NCBI GenBank assembly: GCA_014237855.1
Contig: JABACD010000025.1
Coordinates: forward strand, 1-64,000
From: Planctomycetota bacterium
Lineage (GTDB): Bacteria > Planctomycetota > UBA1135 > GCA-002686595
Direction of reading: 5' to 3'
Length of the DNA: 64,000 nucleotides
Below, in pieces: positions 52,481-60,313 of this stretch (position 1 is the stretch's first letter; each line of letters opens with the position of its first letter). Under the pieces are notes generated by a model, which was given only the letters and a program-made list of their open reading frames with translations, did not search any database and was not told where the DNA came from. A program made the translations under genes and the position numbers.

Positions 52481-54382
52481 CTAGTGGGTCGTTTGGGATA
52501 CGTGAGGAACGCTCGATTCCTCTGATGGGGATGATTCTTCGGGGGTCCGCCCACAGCGCAGGACCTCCGTTAGCTCGGCCGAAACCCTCGCCAGTTCCGT
52601 CCGGGCTTGTTTTCTCGTGACCTCGTCGGTCGCTTCTCTAATGCTCACTTCCAGTTCCAGGAACCGGGATTTCAGCTGTTCTTCGCGCTGCCCCTCGTGA
52701 CGACGGTGCAGCCCGTTGAGGCTCCCCTCCAGGAGGACCTTGGGACTCGTGGCACAGCTAGCGTGATCGACCAGGCTAGCCACCTTGTTTCTTGCAGGAT
52801 GGTCTCCGAGCGCCGTCAGCACCGATGAGGCGTCGATCACGGCGTCCAGGTCTTCGTACATCTCTAGAACGACCTCAAGGATGCGACTCAGGTCTTCATC
52901 CTCGCAGCTGATTGCATGCGGTCTCACCAGCGGGACAAGGCTGGCATCCAGCAGGACGGCCCCCACGAGCCCCTCGAAGTGCCTCCGCATCCTCGGGTCG
53001 ACCGTTCTGGGGGCTGCCTGGGGCTGTAGGAGGTCATCCGGAGCCAGATCGGACCCTGCCAGCCCGGGTGCTGGGCGGCTCCGCCGGCGGCCCTGGAGGC
53101 TGGTCCGCCACTGCTCCCGCAGGGCCTCGACGTCCAGGCCGATCCGCTCGGCCAGGCCCTGAATCAGGGACTGACGATGAACCGGTCGATCGACCAGCAC
53201 GATCAGCTCCAGGAGGTCATCAACGGACTTGCTGAGCTGGGCACCCCGCAAGCCAGCGAGATCGTCGCAGAGCAGCGTGAACCAGTCGGGGGCTTCCTCG
53301 ATCCGTGCCAGGAAGGCCTCGGCCCCATCCTTCAGCAGGAGATCACAGGGATCCTGTCCCTCCGGCAGACGGACGATGTGGATCTCAACGTCCAGATGCA
53401 GCAGACCATGGAGCGCCCGACGAGCCGCCTGGGAGCCAGCCGCATCACCGTCGAAGACCAGGCTGATGCGATGCGCGCCGCAGCGGCGGACGAGGGTCGC
53501 GTGATTCTGAGTGGTCGATGTGCCCAGGACTGCCCCGACCTGCTTGAGGCCAACCTGGTGAGCAGCCATCACATCCGTGTAGCCCTCGACCAGGATCAGG
53601 TGGCGACTACGGCGGGCCTCGGGCAGCGCCTGATCAAAGCCGTAGACCAGCTTGTTCTTCTTGAACAGCTCCGTTTCCGGAGTGTTGATGTACTTGGGTC
53701 CACCGCCATCATCACCGAGGCGACGGGCGCCAAAGCCCACCGTTCGCCCCTCGGCATCACGGATGGGGATCATCAGGCGCCCGCGGAAGAAGTCGTAGGC
53801 GCGGCCCTGATCGTTCTTTCGAGCAAGACCACTCTGCTCCAGGAGCTCGAAGGCAATGCCTTGCTCCCTGGCGAGGTGAGTCAGTTCGCGGCCGCTAGCT
53901 GGAGCCCAGCCCAGGCCGAACTGTCCAATGATCTCATCGCTCAAGCCGCGCTGCTTGAGGTACTCGAGTGCACCACGCCCCGCTTCCCCGCACAGCTCCT
54001 TGGCGTAGAAGCGGCTCGCGCGCAACAGCAGATCGTAGGCCGGATCACTCTTGGGGTCCTGTCTGGCCCCGGACCTGGAGGTCTTCGGAATCTCGACGCC
54101 GGACCGAGCTGCCAGGATCTCCAGCGCCTCCATGAAGCCCAGGCCGGTAAAGCGCTCCACAAAGGAGATCTGATCACCGCCCTCGGAGCAGGCACCGTAG
54201 CAGTGCCAGGTTCCACGGCGGGGATCGACCTTGAAGGAGGGAGTCTTCTCCTCGTGGAAGGGACAACACGCCGTCCACAGAGCTCCCGCCTTCTTCAAGG
54301 TAGGAACATGCTCGCGCACGACATCCTCGATGGGTGCACGCAGCTTGATCTCCTCAATGGCTCGACGGAAATCGTTGGACAA
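52481..54382 (-). CDS. dnaG: DNA primase DnaG
   Basis: A 633-residue replication primase. The N-terminal CHC2 zinc domain reads A-C-C-P-F-H-E-E-K-T-P-S-F ... W-H-C-Y-G-A-C-S-E-G-G. Its second Cys pair is C-x3-C rather than the commoner C-x2-C. The catalytic TOPRIM domain follows (I-L-V-E-G-Y-T-D-V-M, and L-V-F-D-G-D-A-A-G motifs). The C-terminal part is divergent, as usual for the DnaB-binding domain. The start is TTG 54382. It is co-transcribed with rpoD. Confidence 0.97.
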   Translation of the reverse strand: MSNDFRRAIEEIKLRAPIEDVVREHVPTLKKAGALWTACCPFHEEKTPSFKVDPRRGTWHCYGACSEGGDQISFVERFTGLGFMEALEILAARSGVEIPKTSRSGARQDPKSDPAYDLLLRASRFYAKELCGEAGRGALEYLKQRGLSDEIIGQFGLGWAPASGRELTHLAREQGIAFELLEQSGLARKNDQGRAYDFFRGRLMIPIRDAEGRTVGFGARRLGDDGGGPKYINTPETELFKKNKLVYGFDQALPEARRSRHLILVEGYTDVMAAHQVGLKQVGAVLGTSTTQNHATLVRRCGAHRISLVFDGDAAGSQAARRALHGLLHLDVEIHIVRLPEGQDPCDLLLKDGAEAFLARIEEAPDWFTLLCDDLAGLRGAQLSKSVDDLLELIVLVDRPVHRQSLIQGLAERIGLDVEALREQWRTSLQGRRRSRPAPGLAGSDLAPDDLLQPQAAPRTVDPRMRRHFEGLVGAVLLDASLVPLVRPHAISCEDEDLSRILEVVLEMYEDLDAVIDASSVLTALGDHPARNKVASLVDHASCATSPKVLLEGSLNGLHRRHEGQREEQLKSRFLELEVSIREATDEVTRKQARTELARVSAELTEVLRCGRTPEESSPSEESSVPHVSQTTH

Positions 54383-55081
54383 GGCGACTGGGTGGGGCTA
54401 GGGACTCCGAAGAGTGTTGATCCTCGCTGCCGGTTCGTGTCTTGCGACGCGAGCCGTGAACGGGACGGGCTTGATGGATGGTTGTTTGTCCAGGCCGACG
54501 GAACTCTCGTCGATCTGGGCGCTGGTCTAGGCTTCACCCCTCGTGCGGCCTCCATCAAACCGATCGCTTCTGATCTTTCTTCGAGTTCAGACGTCGGCAG
54601 GCGGATTCCTGAATTCCGCACCGATGTCACGCTCGGGAAGACGATCGATCGCTGATGAAGCTGCCTCTTGCTGGGCGAGTGCTTCGATTCACTTGGTGAC
54701 AGTTGAGTGCCCGGTCGGGTCCAGTAGGTTCCGGGCAGAACGGTCAAGCTGCGGTTGTCCGGATGCTCCAAGGGGACCAGTTGGACACTCGCCAAGAACC
54801 AGAACCCGCCACTCGCTCGACATCCGCTTGTTTTTGAGCCCGATCTTCGATCGCGATGGGCGAGGTGGCGGAGCAGCTAGTTGGGACGGACTCATTCAGG
54901 TAGTCGGAGAGGGTTCCGGCATCTGGGTGGACTCCCTCTGGCAGCGACTGGGCCTGTTCTCAAGCCTGCAACTAAAAATAGCACATGCCCGGGCCCGGGA
55001 CCACGCGAGAGAGCAAGGGATTGACGAATCGGGCGATTCTCGCTGATTCGAGCGATTTCAGCCCCCCCCAGCTACGGCCCC
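54383..55081. other. 700-base spacer between rsmA and dnaG
   Basis: No convincing gene; the open frames here are low in normal residue patterns. It should hold the dnaG-rpoD promoter and the end of the rsmA transcript. Inverted repeats visible are GAATCG-GG-CGATTC at 55026-55039 and a 12-base perfect palindrome CCCGGGCCCGGG at 54988-54999. On the minus strand the palindrome is followed within 14 bases by TTTTTAG. Together these could form the rsmA terminator. Confidence 0.4.
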
Positions 55082-55960
55082 TCACTGCCGATCTCGCCAA
55101 CCCGTGGAGCCGGAGAGTGCCCTGAGCTGCCCCAAATCCAGGGTTTCGGCCCTCGAAGCAGGGTCGATCCCGAGCTCGGCCAGGAGCTCCCGAGCCCCCT
55201 CCCGATCCCCCAGAGCCTCGCCCAGCACCCGGCCCAGGGCCTGCCGCCGACGTTGAAAGAGCACGCTGCAGAGTGACGAGAGCCGGGCGAGTTCCTCCCG
55301 ACTGAGAGGCTCTGCCAGCCGTCGCAGGTGGGCCACAGCGCTCTCGACCTTGGGACGTGGCCAGAAGAGCTCCGGCCCGACAGTTCGGCCTAGCTCCACC
55401 CCGTAGCCGGCCTGCAAGCGAGCCGAGATCGGGCCCCAGTGTGGGCCACCGGGACGAGCACAAATACGCTGGGCCACCTCGAGCTGGACCAGCACACTCA
55501 TCGAGGCCGGCGGGTGCTGCAGCTCTGCCAGGACCGCCACGAGCGGGGCACTGATGGCGTAGGGCAGGTTGGCCACCAGGTGCCAGGCTCCCTCCCGGGG
55601 AAGAGCGTCGCTGACCTCGGAAGCCAGCCGATGCTTGCCTGCCAGGGCATCCACATGCAAGAGCGACAGGCCCTCACGGTCTCCCAGGTCCCCCCGGAGA
55701 ACCTCCAGCAGGCGCCCATCGATCTCGACGGCCAGCACGCGCGCCCCTGCATCCAGAAGCGGCCGGGTGAGAAACCCCAGCCCCGGACCGACCTCGAGAA
55801 CGAAGTCGCCGGGAGCGACTCCGGCGTCCCTCACGAGGGCTCGGGTCATGTTCTCGTCAAGCAGGAAGTTCTGACCGAGTCGACGGGAGGGTCTGAACCC
55901 GGCTGCCTCCAGCCGAGCACGAAAGCGGCTCCAGGCCTCCCTCTTGGTCTCGTCGCTCAA
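55082..55960 (-). CDS. rsmA: 16S rRNA dimethyladenosine transferase RsmA (KsgA)
   Basis: Dimethylates two adjacent adenosines in the 3' helix of 16S rRNA. The 292-residue protein has G-Q-N-F-L-L-D, the SAM-binding E-V-G-P-G-L-G-F-L-T and D-A-L motif, the catalytic N-L-P-Y, and the late L-F-Q-R-R-R-Q-A-L-G-R-V-L signature. TTG start at 55960 overlaps the upstream TGA (TTGA). It is the last gene of an ompA-like / FGE / rsmA run. Confidence 0.96.
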   Translation of the reverse strand: MSDETKREAWSRFRARLEAAGFRPSRRLGQNFLLDENMTRALVRDAGVAPGDFVLEVGPGLGFLTRPLLDAGARVLAVEIDGRLLEVLRGDLGDREGLSLLHVDALAGKHRLASEVSDALPREGAWHLVANLPYAISAPLVAVLAELQHPPASMSVLVQLEVAQRICARPGGPHWGPISARLQAGYGVELGRTVGPELFWPRPKVESAVAHLRRLAEPLSREELARLSSLCSVLFQRRRQALGRVLGEALGDREGARELLAELGIDPASRAETLDLGQLRALSGSTGWRDRQ

Positions 55961-56910
55961 CCTCTGGCTCCGCGCAAGAGGCTCGCCAGCCCAGGTGCCG
56001 CTCCAGGCTCTGCGGTCAGGCTCTCCAGCATGGGGATCGAGGCGGGCCCCCAGGAGGCACCAATGCGCTCGAGGCGAGAGGCCGTGGCACGATCGGCACC
56101 CCAGCTGCCCGCCACTGCCCGCAGCCAGGTCTCCGCATCCGCCACGAGCCGCAGACCAACGTCCCTGCCACGATGAACAGGGTTTAGCTGGATCGCGTTG
56201 AAGGATGTATTCCCCTCGAGTCGGCCGTCGTTGTCGAGATCTGCCCCCTCATCCAACCAGTAGGTGGGACGCTTGTTCGAAAGGTAGCTGCCTCCCATGG
56301 CCCAGGCTTGCTGGGTGGATCGGGAGTCTCCTGGGAGCAGATCATCCAGTACCCACTCACGTCCATTCCCTACCAGGTCATAGACCCCTGAGGAGGTCCG
56401 TCCGCTCTCGAAACTTCCCACGGGCGCCAGACTGCCGAGCTTGAGCTCCAGGGTGTTGGCCACCGATTCCCGGGATCGCTTGCCCCACGGGAAGTACTGG
56501 GTACGGGTTCCCACCGCGATCCGGACCCACTCGCGGGCCGTGGGCAGCCTCATGTTCTTCGTGCTGGCAAACTCACGAGCCTCGTCCAGGGTCATACCCG
56601 TGGCTGGAAGAGTTGGAGCTCGATCCCGCCAGAATTCCGCACTCTGCTGAACCGCAGCCTCCGCCCCCTGCAACACCAACCATTCCTCCCACTCGGCCTG
56701 CGTGACCTCGAAGCTATCCACGAGCAAGGGTCGCGCATTGCTACAGTCCACCGGATCCTCGGTGTCCGGGAGTAGGACACACCGACGGGCTGGGACGAAG
56801 ACCAGACGCCCGAGACGATCTTGCTCTGGCACCTCTCCGCCGCCATTGCAGGCGGTGGAGAGGAGGGCGCACAGGAAGGCCAGTCGGCAGAGGCGATGGT
56901 TGTGGCTCAC
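55957..56910 (-). CDS. FGE/SUMF1-domain lipoprotein
   Basis: A 317-residue protein with a signal ending L-S-T-A-C (lipid Cys21). The formylglycine-generating-enzyme-sulfatase domain shows D-S-F-E-V-T-Q-A-E-W-E-E-W, L-P-T-A-R-E-W-V-R-I-A, Y-P-W-G and Y-D-L-V-G-N-G-R-E-W-V. The catalytic Cys pair of true FGEs is not evident, so this is probably a non-catalytic binding or structural member. It lies 27 bases after the OmpA-like gene and overlaps rsmA. Confidence 0.85.
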   Translation of the reverse strand: MSHNHRLCRLAFLCALLSTACNGGGEVPEQDRLGRLVFVPARRCVLLPDTEDPVDCSNARPLLVDSFEVTQAEWEEWLVLQGAEAAVQQSAEFWRDRAPTLPATGMTLDEAREFASTKNMRLPTAREWVRIAVGTRTQYFPWGKRSRESVANTLELKLGSLAPVGSFESGRTSSGVYDLVGNGREWVLDDLLPGDSRSTQQAWAMGGSYLSNKRPTYWLDEGADLDNDGRLEGNTSFNAIQLNPVHRGRDVGLRLVADAETWLRAVAGSWGADRATASRLERIGASWGPASIPMLESLTAEPGAAPGLASLLRGARG

Positions 56911-56937
56911 ACCAGCATTCTGCCGAACAGTGGCCCT

Positions 56938-57645
56938 CTAGCGAGCCGGGGAGACGAAGATCTCGACCCGACGGTTGAGAGCTCGATTCTCGGCCGTGTC
57001 GTTGGGTGCCAGGGGCTCGTAGGGCCCAAAGCCTGCAACCACAACGTGCTCCTGGGGCACACCGGAGCCGGTCAGGATCGCAGCGACCTCGATGGCTCGC
57101 GCGGTGGAGAGCTGCAGGTTGCCGTGCGGGAACTTCTTCAGGGTCGTCGCCTTGGCAACCGGCACGCTGTCCGTGTGCCCACGTACCCAGATCCTTCCAT
57201 GACCACCGCGGTTGATGTCAGCCGCGACCGTATTGATGAGAGCGCTCTTGCCCGCATCACCGACCTTGGAAGATCCCGAGGCGAACAGCACGGCATCGGG
57301 AACCATGTAGACATAGGCCCCACCCCCCAGGTCGATACGAGTGATCGAGTCTGGATTGCTCGAGAGGCCCGCGAGGCGCTGTTCGTACTCCGCGAGCCGA
57401 GCCTCGAAGTCGTCTCCGCCAGTCCTCGCCTCGAGGGCGTTGACCTGACTCAAGGTCAGTTCGTTATTCAGGCGGTCGTTCTGTGCTTTCAGTCGAGCAT
57501 GATCGAGCTCGAGGGCGAGCAATTCATCCTGGTAGTGCTTGGCCAGGTCGACTGCGTCCTTGTACTGCTCCTGGGTGGCGCAGGAAGTGAACAGGAGGGT
57601 CCCCAGGGCGAGGAGAATCGGGCGATTGAGCGAGTTGCGTTTCAT
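56938..57645 (-). CDS. OmpA-family peptidoglycan-binding lipoprotein
   Basis: A 235-residue protein. Signal and lipobox L-L-F-T-S-C (lipid Cys22), then a coiled coil (about 30-90: H-A-R-L-K-A-Q-N-D-R-L-N-N-E-L). The OmpA C-terminal domain follows: V-L-F-A-S-G-S, V-R-G-H-T-D-S-V-P-V, L-S-T-A-R-A-I-E-V-A and the peptidoglycan-binding N-R-R-V-E-I. It anchors the outer membrane to the wall or acts in a motility or secretion complex. ATG 57645 gives the proper signal peptide; the longer frame is discarded. Confidence 0.92.
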   Translation of the reverse strand: MKRNSLNRPILLALGTLLFTSCATQEQYKDAVDLAKHYQDELLALELDHARLKAQNDRLNNELTLSQVNALEARTGGDDFEARLAEYEQRLAGLSSNPDSITRIDLGGGAYVYMVPDAVLFASGSSKVGDAGKSALINTVAADINRGGHGRIWVRGHTDSVPVAKATTLKKFPHGNLQLSTARAIEVAAILTGSGVPQEHVVVAGFGPYEPLAPNDTAENRALNRRVEIFVSPAR

Positions 57646-58141
57646 GAGTCGATTCCGTCGGAAAGGCCGAAATGCGGGGATTCTGCCGCCGTCGATGCTC
57701 GACTCGGCCACGCGTGCCGGGTCATAGCCGGGCACCCCGCTACACGGGCATCCTAGGTATCCGGGGAGGTCGATCCAAAGCTCCTTCTCGGGAGTGGACC
57801 CTCATTTCTCTAAGTACCAGCCAAGAGTTGCCCTACGCCCGCTAAAAGGACCGCGGAAAGCACTCCGAGGGGGCCCTCCTGTCCCTCATCCGGTCAGAAG
57901 TGGTGCAAGAAAATGGAAGCTCCCTGGAGCGGTCCAGGGTCAGGCCGGTATCTCCGGAGAAAGCCCATGGGGATCGGTCCTGTGCCGGACGCCTGCAGGC
58001 TCGAACCCCCTCGAGTAGCTGCGGCTGAACTGGGAGCGCCCGGGCGGGCAAGCTGTGACCCCGGCAGGCAGAGGGGCTGCCTCTTCCTGCCGGGGCCCTG
58101 AACCCGTGGGCCACTGGAGCCCACGTCGTGACCTGACGGTC
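57646..58141. other. Hairpin-rich intergenic region
   Basis: About 500 bases with no convincing gene, but dense inverted repeats: CCCTGGA-GCGG-TCCAGGG at 57922-57939, palindrome GCCTGCAGGC near 57989, and the long stem at 58059-58095. It could hold a terminator plus promoter for the OmpA-like gene, or an unrecognised structured RNA. I could not fit tRNA, 6S, SRP or tmRNA models by eye. Confidence 0.4.
58059..58095 (-). terminator. Probable terminator of the HTH-TM gene
   Basis: Ten-base perfect stem (CCCCGGCAGG/CCTGCCGGGG), one C/T mismatch, then AGAGG/CCTCT around a 5-base loop. It lies 46 bases past the stop of the gene at 58142-58684. No T-tract. Confidence 0.65.
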
Positions 58142-58684
58142 CTACTTGTTGAAGCTGTCGCCGTAGAAGATCGAGGCGATGCCTTCGGCAATCCCGCTGG
58201 TCTTACCAGAGGAGACCGAGAAGACCAGGGGCAGCGCCATGAGCATGATCAACGTCGTGACGATGCAGGCGGCCAGGATGCCAATACCCTCACCTTCCGA
58301 CTCCTCAACAGCACGGGGCGCGGGTCGACGAACGGCCGCAGAGGCGGGCGCAACCTCTTCCTCAATCTCGATTTCTCCGACATCCTCGATGTCGTCTTCG
58401 ATGATGGTATCGACGTCCGAGATCTCCTCGGTTGCCATGCCAGCCTCGTCGGCCAAGCTGTCGTCCTCGAAGACGATCTCCTCACTGGGCTCGCCCAGAT
58501 CGATGACCTCACCACCACCGAGCTCGCTGCGCAGAGCCTCGACATCGCCGCGGCGGAGCTTCATGGTCTCGCCCTCGCGGAAGGCGCGGATCTCTCCCTC
58601 GGAAACGAGGCGCTTGAGCTCTTCCTCCTTCAGGCGGAGCTCGGAGAGGGCCTCATCGAAGCTGAAGAATTCGTCGTTGGACAC
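58142..58684 (-). CDS. Small protein with excisionase-like HTH and C-terminal TM helix
   Basis: A 180-residue protein. The N-terminal module, F-D-E-A-L-S-E-L-R-L-K-E-E-E-L-K-R-L-V-S then G-E-I-R-A-F-R-E-G-E, K-L-R-R-G-D-V-E-A-L, is a MerR/excisionase-type winged helix (5-52). An acidic linker (60-112) and an Arg/Pro patch follow. One C-terminal TM helix lies at about 134-156 (I-L-A-A-C-I-V-T-T-L-I-M-L-M-A). A DNA-binding-type domain tethered at the membrane is unusual. GTG 58684, preceded by CCAGGAG, is chosen over the longer frame to 58774. Confidence 0.78.
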   Translation of the reverse strand: MSNDEFFSFDEALSELRLKEEELKRLVSEGEIRAFREGETMKLRRGDVEALRSELGGGEVIDLGEPSEEIVFEDDSLADEAGMATEEISDVDTIIEDDIEDVGEIEIEEEVAPASAAVRRPAPRAVEESEGEGIGILAACIVTTLIMLMALPLVFSVSSGKTSGIAEGIASIFYGDSFNK

Positions 58685-58770
58685 GGGCGTGACTCCTGGT
58701 GAATCGGTCGGGCAGAAGCGAATCCTGCCGGGGTTCTGGGGATGAATCGTGGGAAAGTCTAGCGTTGGCC

Positions 58771-59232
58771 TCACTCCTCGTCGAGCAGGCCCTCCTCAAG
58801 GAACTTGGCTTCCAGGTCCTCGAAGCTGTATTCGGACTCGTCGTTCCAGCCATTCAGGCGCAGATCGAGGCCGATATTGCGGGCTGCCACCAGCTTGATG
58901 CCGTTGGTCCCCTCGGAGCCTCCATTGGCCTGGTAGACGGCAATATGCGCGCTGATCGTATCAATGACGTACAGCACGTTGTTTCCGGTGATGTCGATGC
59001 CCGTGACCGCGATCATCCGATGGTTGGAATCAGCATTTCCGAGGGCCACCGAGGGCAGGATGACATCCTGCTGGCTCGTCGTGCCCCCACCATCATCCTG
59101 GGCCGAGGAGGCCCTGGCGGGCTCGAGAGCGTAGCCGCCGGCGGCGAGTAGCGAGCCGGCGATCAGCATCCAGAGGGCGCCTTCACGGCGGCCCATGCCG
59201 CTGCGGGAGGGATGCGAATCTGAGGGGTTCAT
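58771..59232 (-). CDS. Small exported or membrane-anchored protein, unknown
   Basis: A 153-residue protein. Basic N-terminus, hydrophobic segment about 20-36 (W-M-L-I-A-G-S-L-L-A-A-G-G), an A-S-S-A-Q-D-D linker, then a beta-rich domain with V-T-G-I-D-I-T-G-N-N-V-L-Y-V-I-D-T and an acidic C-terminus. No family recognised. It lies 86 bases upstream of the HTH-TM gene on the same strand and is likely co-transcribed. Confidence 0.75.
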   Translation of the reverse strand: MNPSDSHPSRSGMGRREGALWMLIAGSLLAAGGYALEPARASSAQDDGGGTTSQQDVILPSVALGNADSNHRMIAVTGIDITGNNVLYVIDTISAHIAVYQANGGSEGTNGIKLVAARNIGLDLRLNGWNDESEYSFEDLEAKFLEEGLLDEE

Positions 59233-59341
59233 GTTGCTGGCGGGGTCCAGGGGCGGGGGCAGTGGGGCCTGGGGGCTCCTTCACGGGGGGACCTATCCTA
59301 GCGCCGAAGGTCGGTTGCCACCAACCCTGGGAATTCGACCA

Positions 59342-60313
59342 TTACCAGCCCCCCAGATCCCCCGAGATCTCCTCGACGAGATCCTTGAGGGTCACCAGGC
59401 CCAGGGGCTCCGCCTCTGTCCCCACCACGGCCAGCCGCCGGCCTGTGACCCTCAGCTGCGTGAGAGCACGATCGACGGAGAGCTCCGGCTCCAGGAACAG
59501 GAGCGGCCGCAGGTGCGTCAGCACCGGCTTGTCGGCTCCGGCCTGCAGGACGCCCAGCTGGTGGACGTAGCCCTCCACCCGGCCCCCGCCGTGAACCGGC
59601 AGGCGGGTGTAGGTGGACCCCTCCACCGCCAGACGCTGGACCTGGTCACTGTCCTCACGCTGCAGTGAGATCACATCCTTCCAGGGAATCATCGCCAGGG
59701 TCACCCGCATGGTCCTCAGGCGCAGGGCGTTGCGAGCCAGTTCCTCGGCGTGGGGTTCGAGGGCGCCCGCCGCGCGCCCCTCGGCCAGAACGCTGAGGAG
59801 CTCGAGCCGGCCCGAGCGCTCCACGATCTGCTCTGGCGCGAAGCCCATGAGCTTCTCCAGTATCCAGGTCAGGGTTCTCAGGATCAGCTCCAACGGTGAG
59901 AAGATCACCCTGAACACCGTCAGCAAGGGCGCAGACAGCCGCATGAGGTAGTGAGGACGCCTACGGAAGAGATCCTTGGGCAGCAGCTCGCCGAACAGGA
60001 AGACCACCGGGGTCAGCACCAGGACCATGAAGACATCACGCTTCCAGGCCACGACCTGGTGGTGCTCGAAGGTGTACTCGGCACTCAGGGTCATGAGCTC
60101 GAGAGCCACGTTGTTGCCGATCAGAATCGTGATCAGGACGCCGGCGCGCCGCTTGGTCAATGCCTGAACAAGACGGGCGCCGCGGGCACCGCGCCGCACG
60201 TCGACCTCCATCCGGGAGCGAGTGACCGAGTACAGCCCCGTCTCCGAACCGGAGAACATGGCCGACAGAAAGAGCCCCACGGCGAGCACCAGCAGAAGGA
60301 TGGTGTAGGTCAA
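59342..60313 (-). CDS. CNNM/CorC-family (DUF21) membrane protein, short paralogue
   Basis: A 323-residue protein of the DUF21-CBS family (CNNM/CorB magnesium transport or haemolysin-like). The DUF21 domain has helices at 3-22 (with F-S-G-S-E-T-G-L-Y-S-V), 55-75 and 90-115 (F-G-E-L-L-P-K-D). A degenerate CBS pair follows (about 205-320: L-A-V-V-G-T-E-A-E-P-L-G-L-V-T-L-K-D-L-V-E-E). It lacks the C-terminal CorC/HlyC domain present in the neighbour. TTG start overlaps the neighbour's stop (TTGA). Confidence 0.87.
   Translation of the reverse strand: MTYTILLLVLAVGLFLSAMFSGSETGLYSVTRSRMEVDVRRGARGARLVQALTKRRAGVLITILIGNNVALELMTLSAEYTFEHHQVVAWKRDVFMVLVLTPVVFLFGELLPKDLFRRRPHYLMRLSAPLLTVFRVIFSPLELILRTLTWILEKLMGFAPEQIVERSGRLELLSVLAEGRAAGALEPHAEELARNALRLRTMRVTLAMIPWKDVISLQREDSDQVQRLAVEGSTYTRLPVHGGGRVEGYVHQLGVLQAGADKPVLTHLRPLLFLEPELSVDRALTQLRVTGRRLAVVGTEAEPLGLVTLKDLVEEISGDLGGW

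Noticed and set aside
53177..54655. 492-codon open frame on the plus strand opposite dnaG
   Set aside because: Antisense shadow of dnaG; no domain patterns, and dnaG motifs on the other strand are unambiguous. The same applies to long antisense frames opposite guaA (21091-22401), the sigma fusion (46229-48271) and the acidic protein (19656-20873).
54543..55046. 167-codon plus-strand frame upstream of dnaG
   Set aside because: Composition (Ser/Arg/Gly-rich, no hydrophobic pattern) looks random; no ribosome site; crosses the palindromes.
57960..58020. Possible tRNA T-arm (GGCTCGAACCCC) that might mark a tRNA-Sec
   Set aside because: The T stem does not pair and no matching acceptor, anticodon or long variable arm could be built on either strand.
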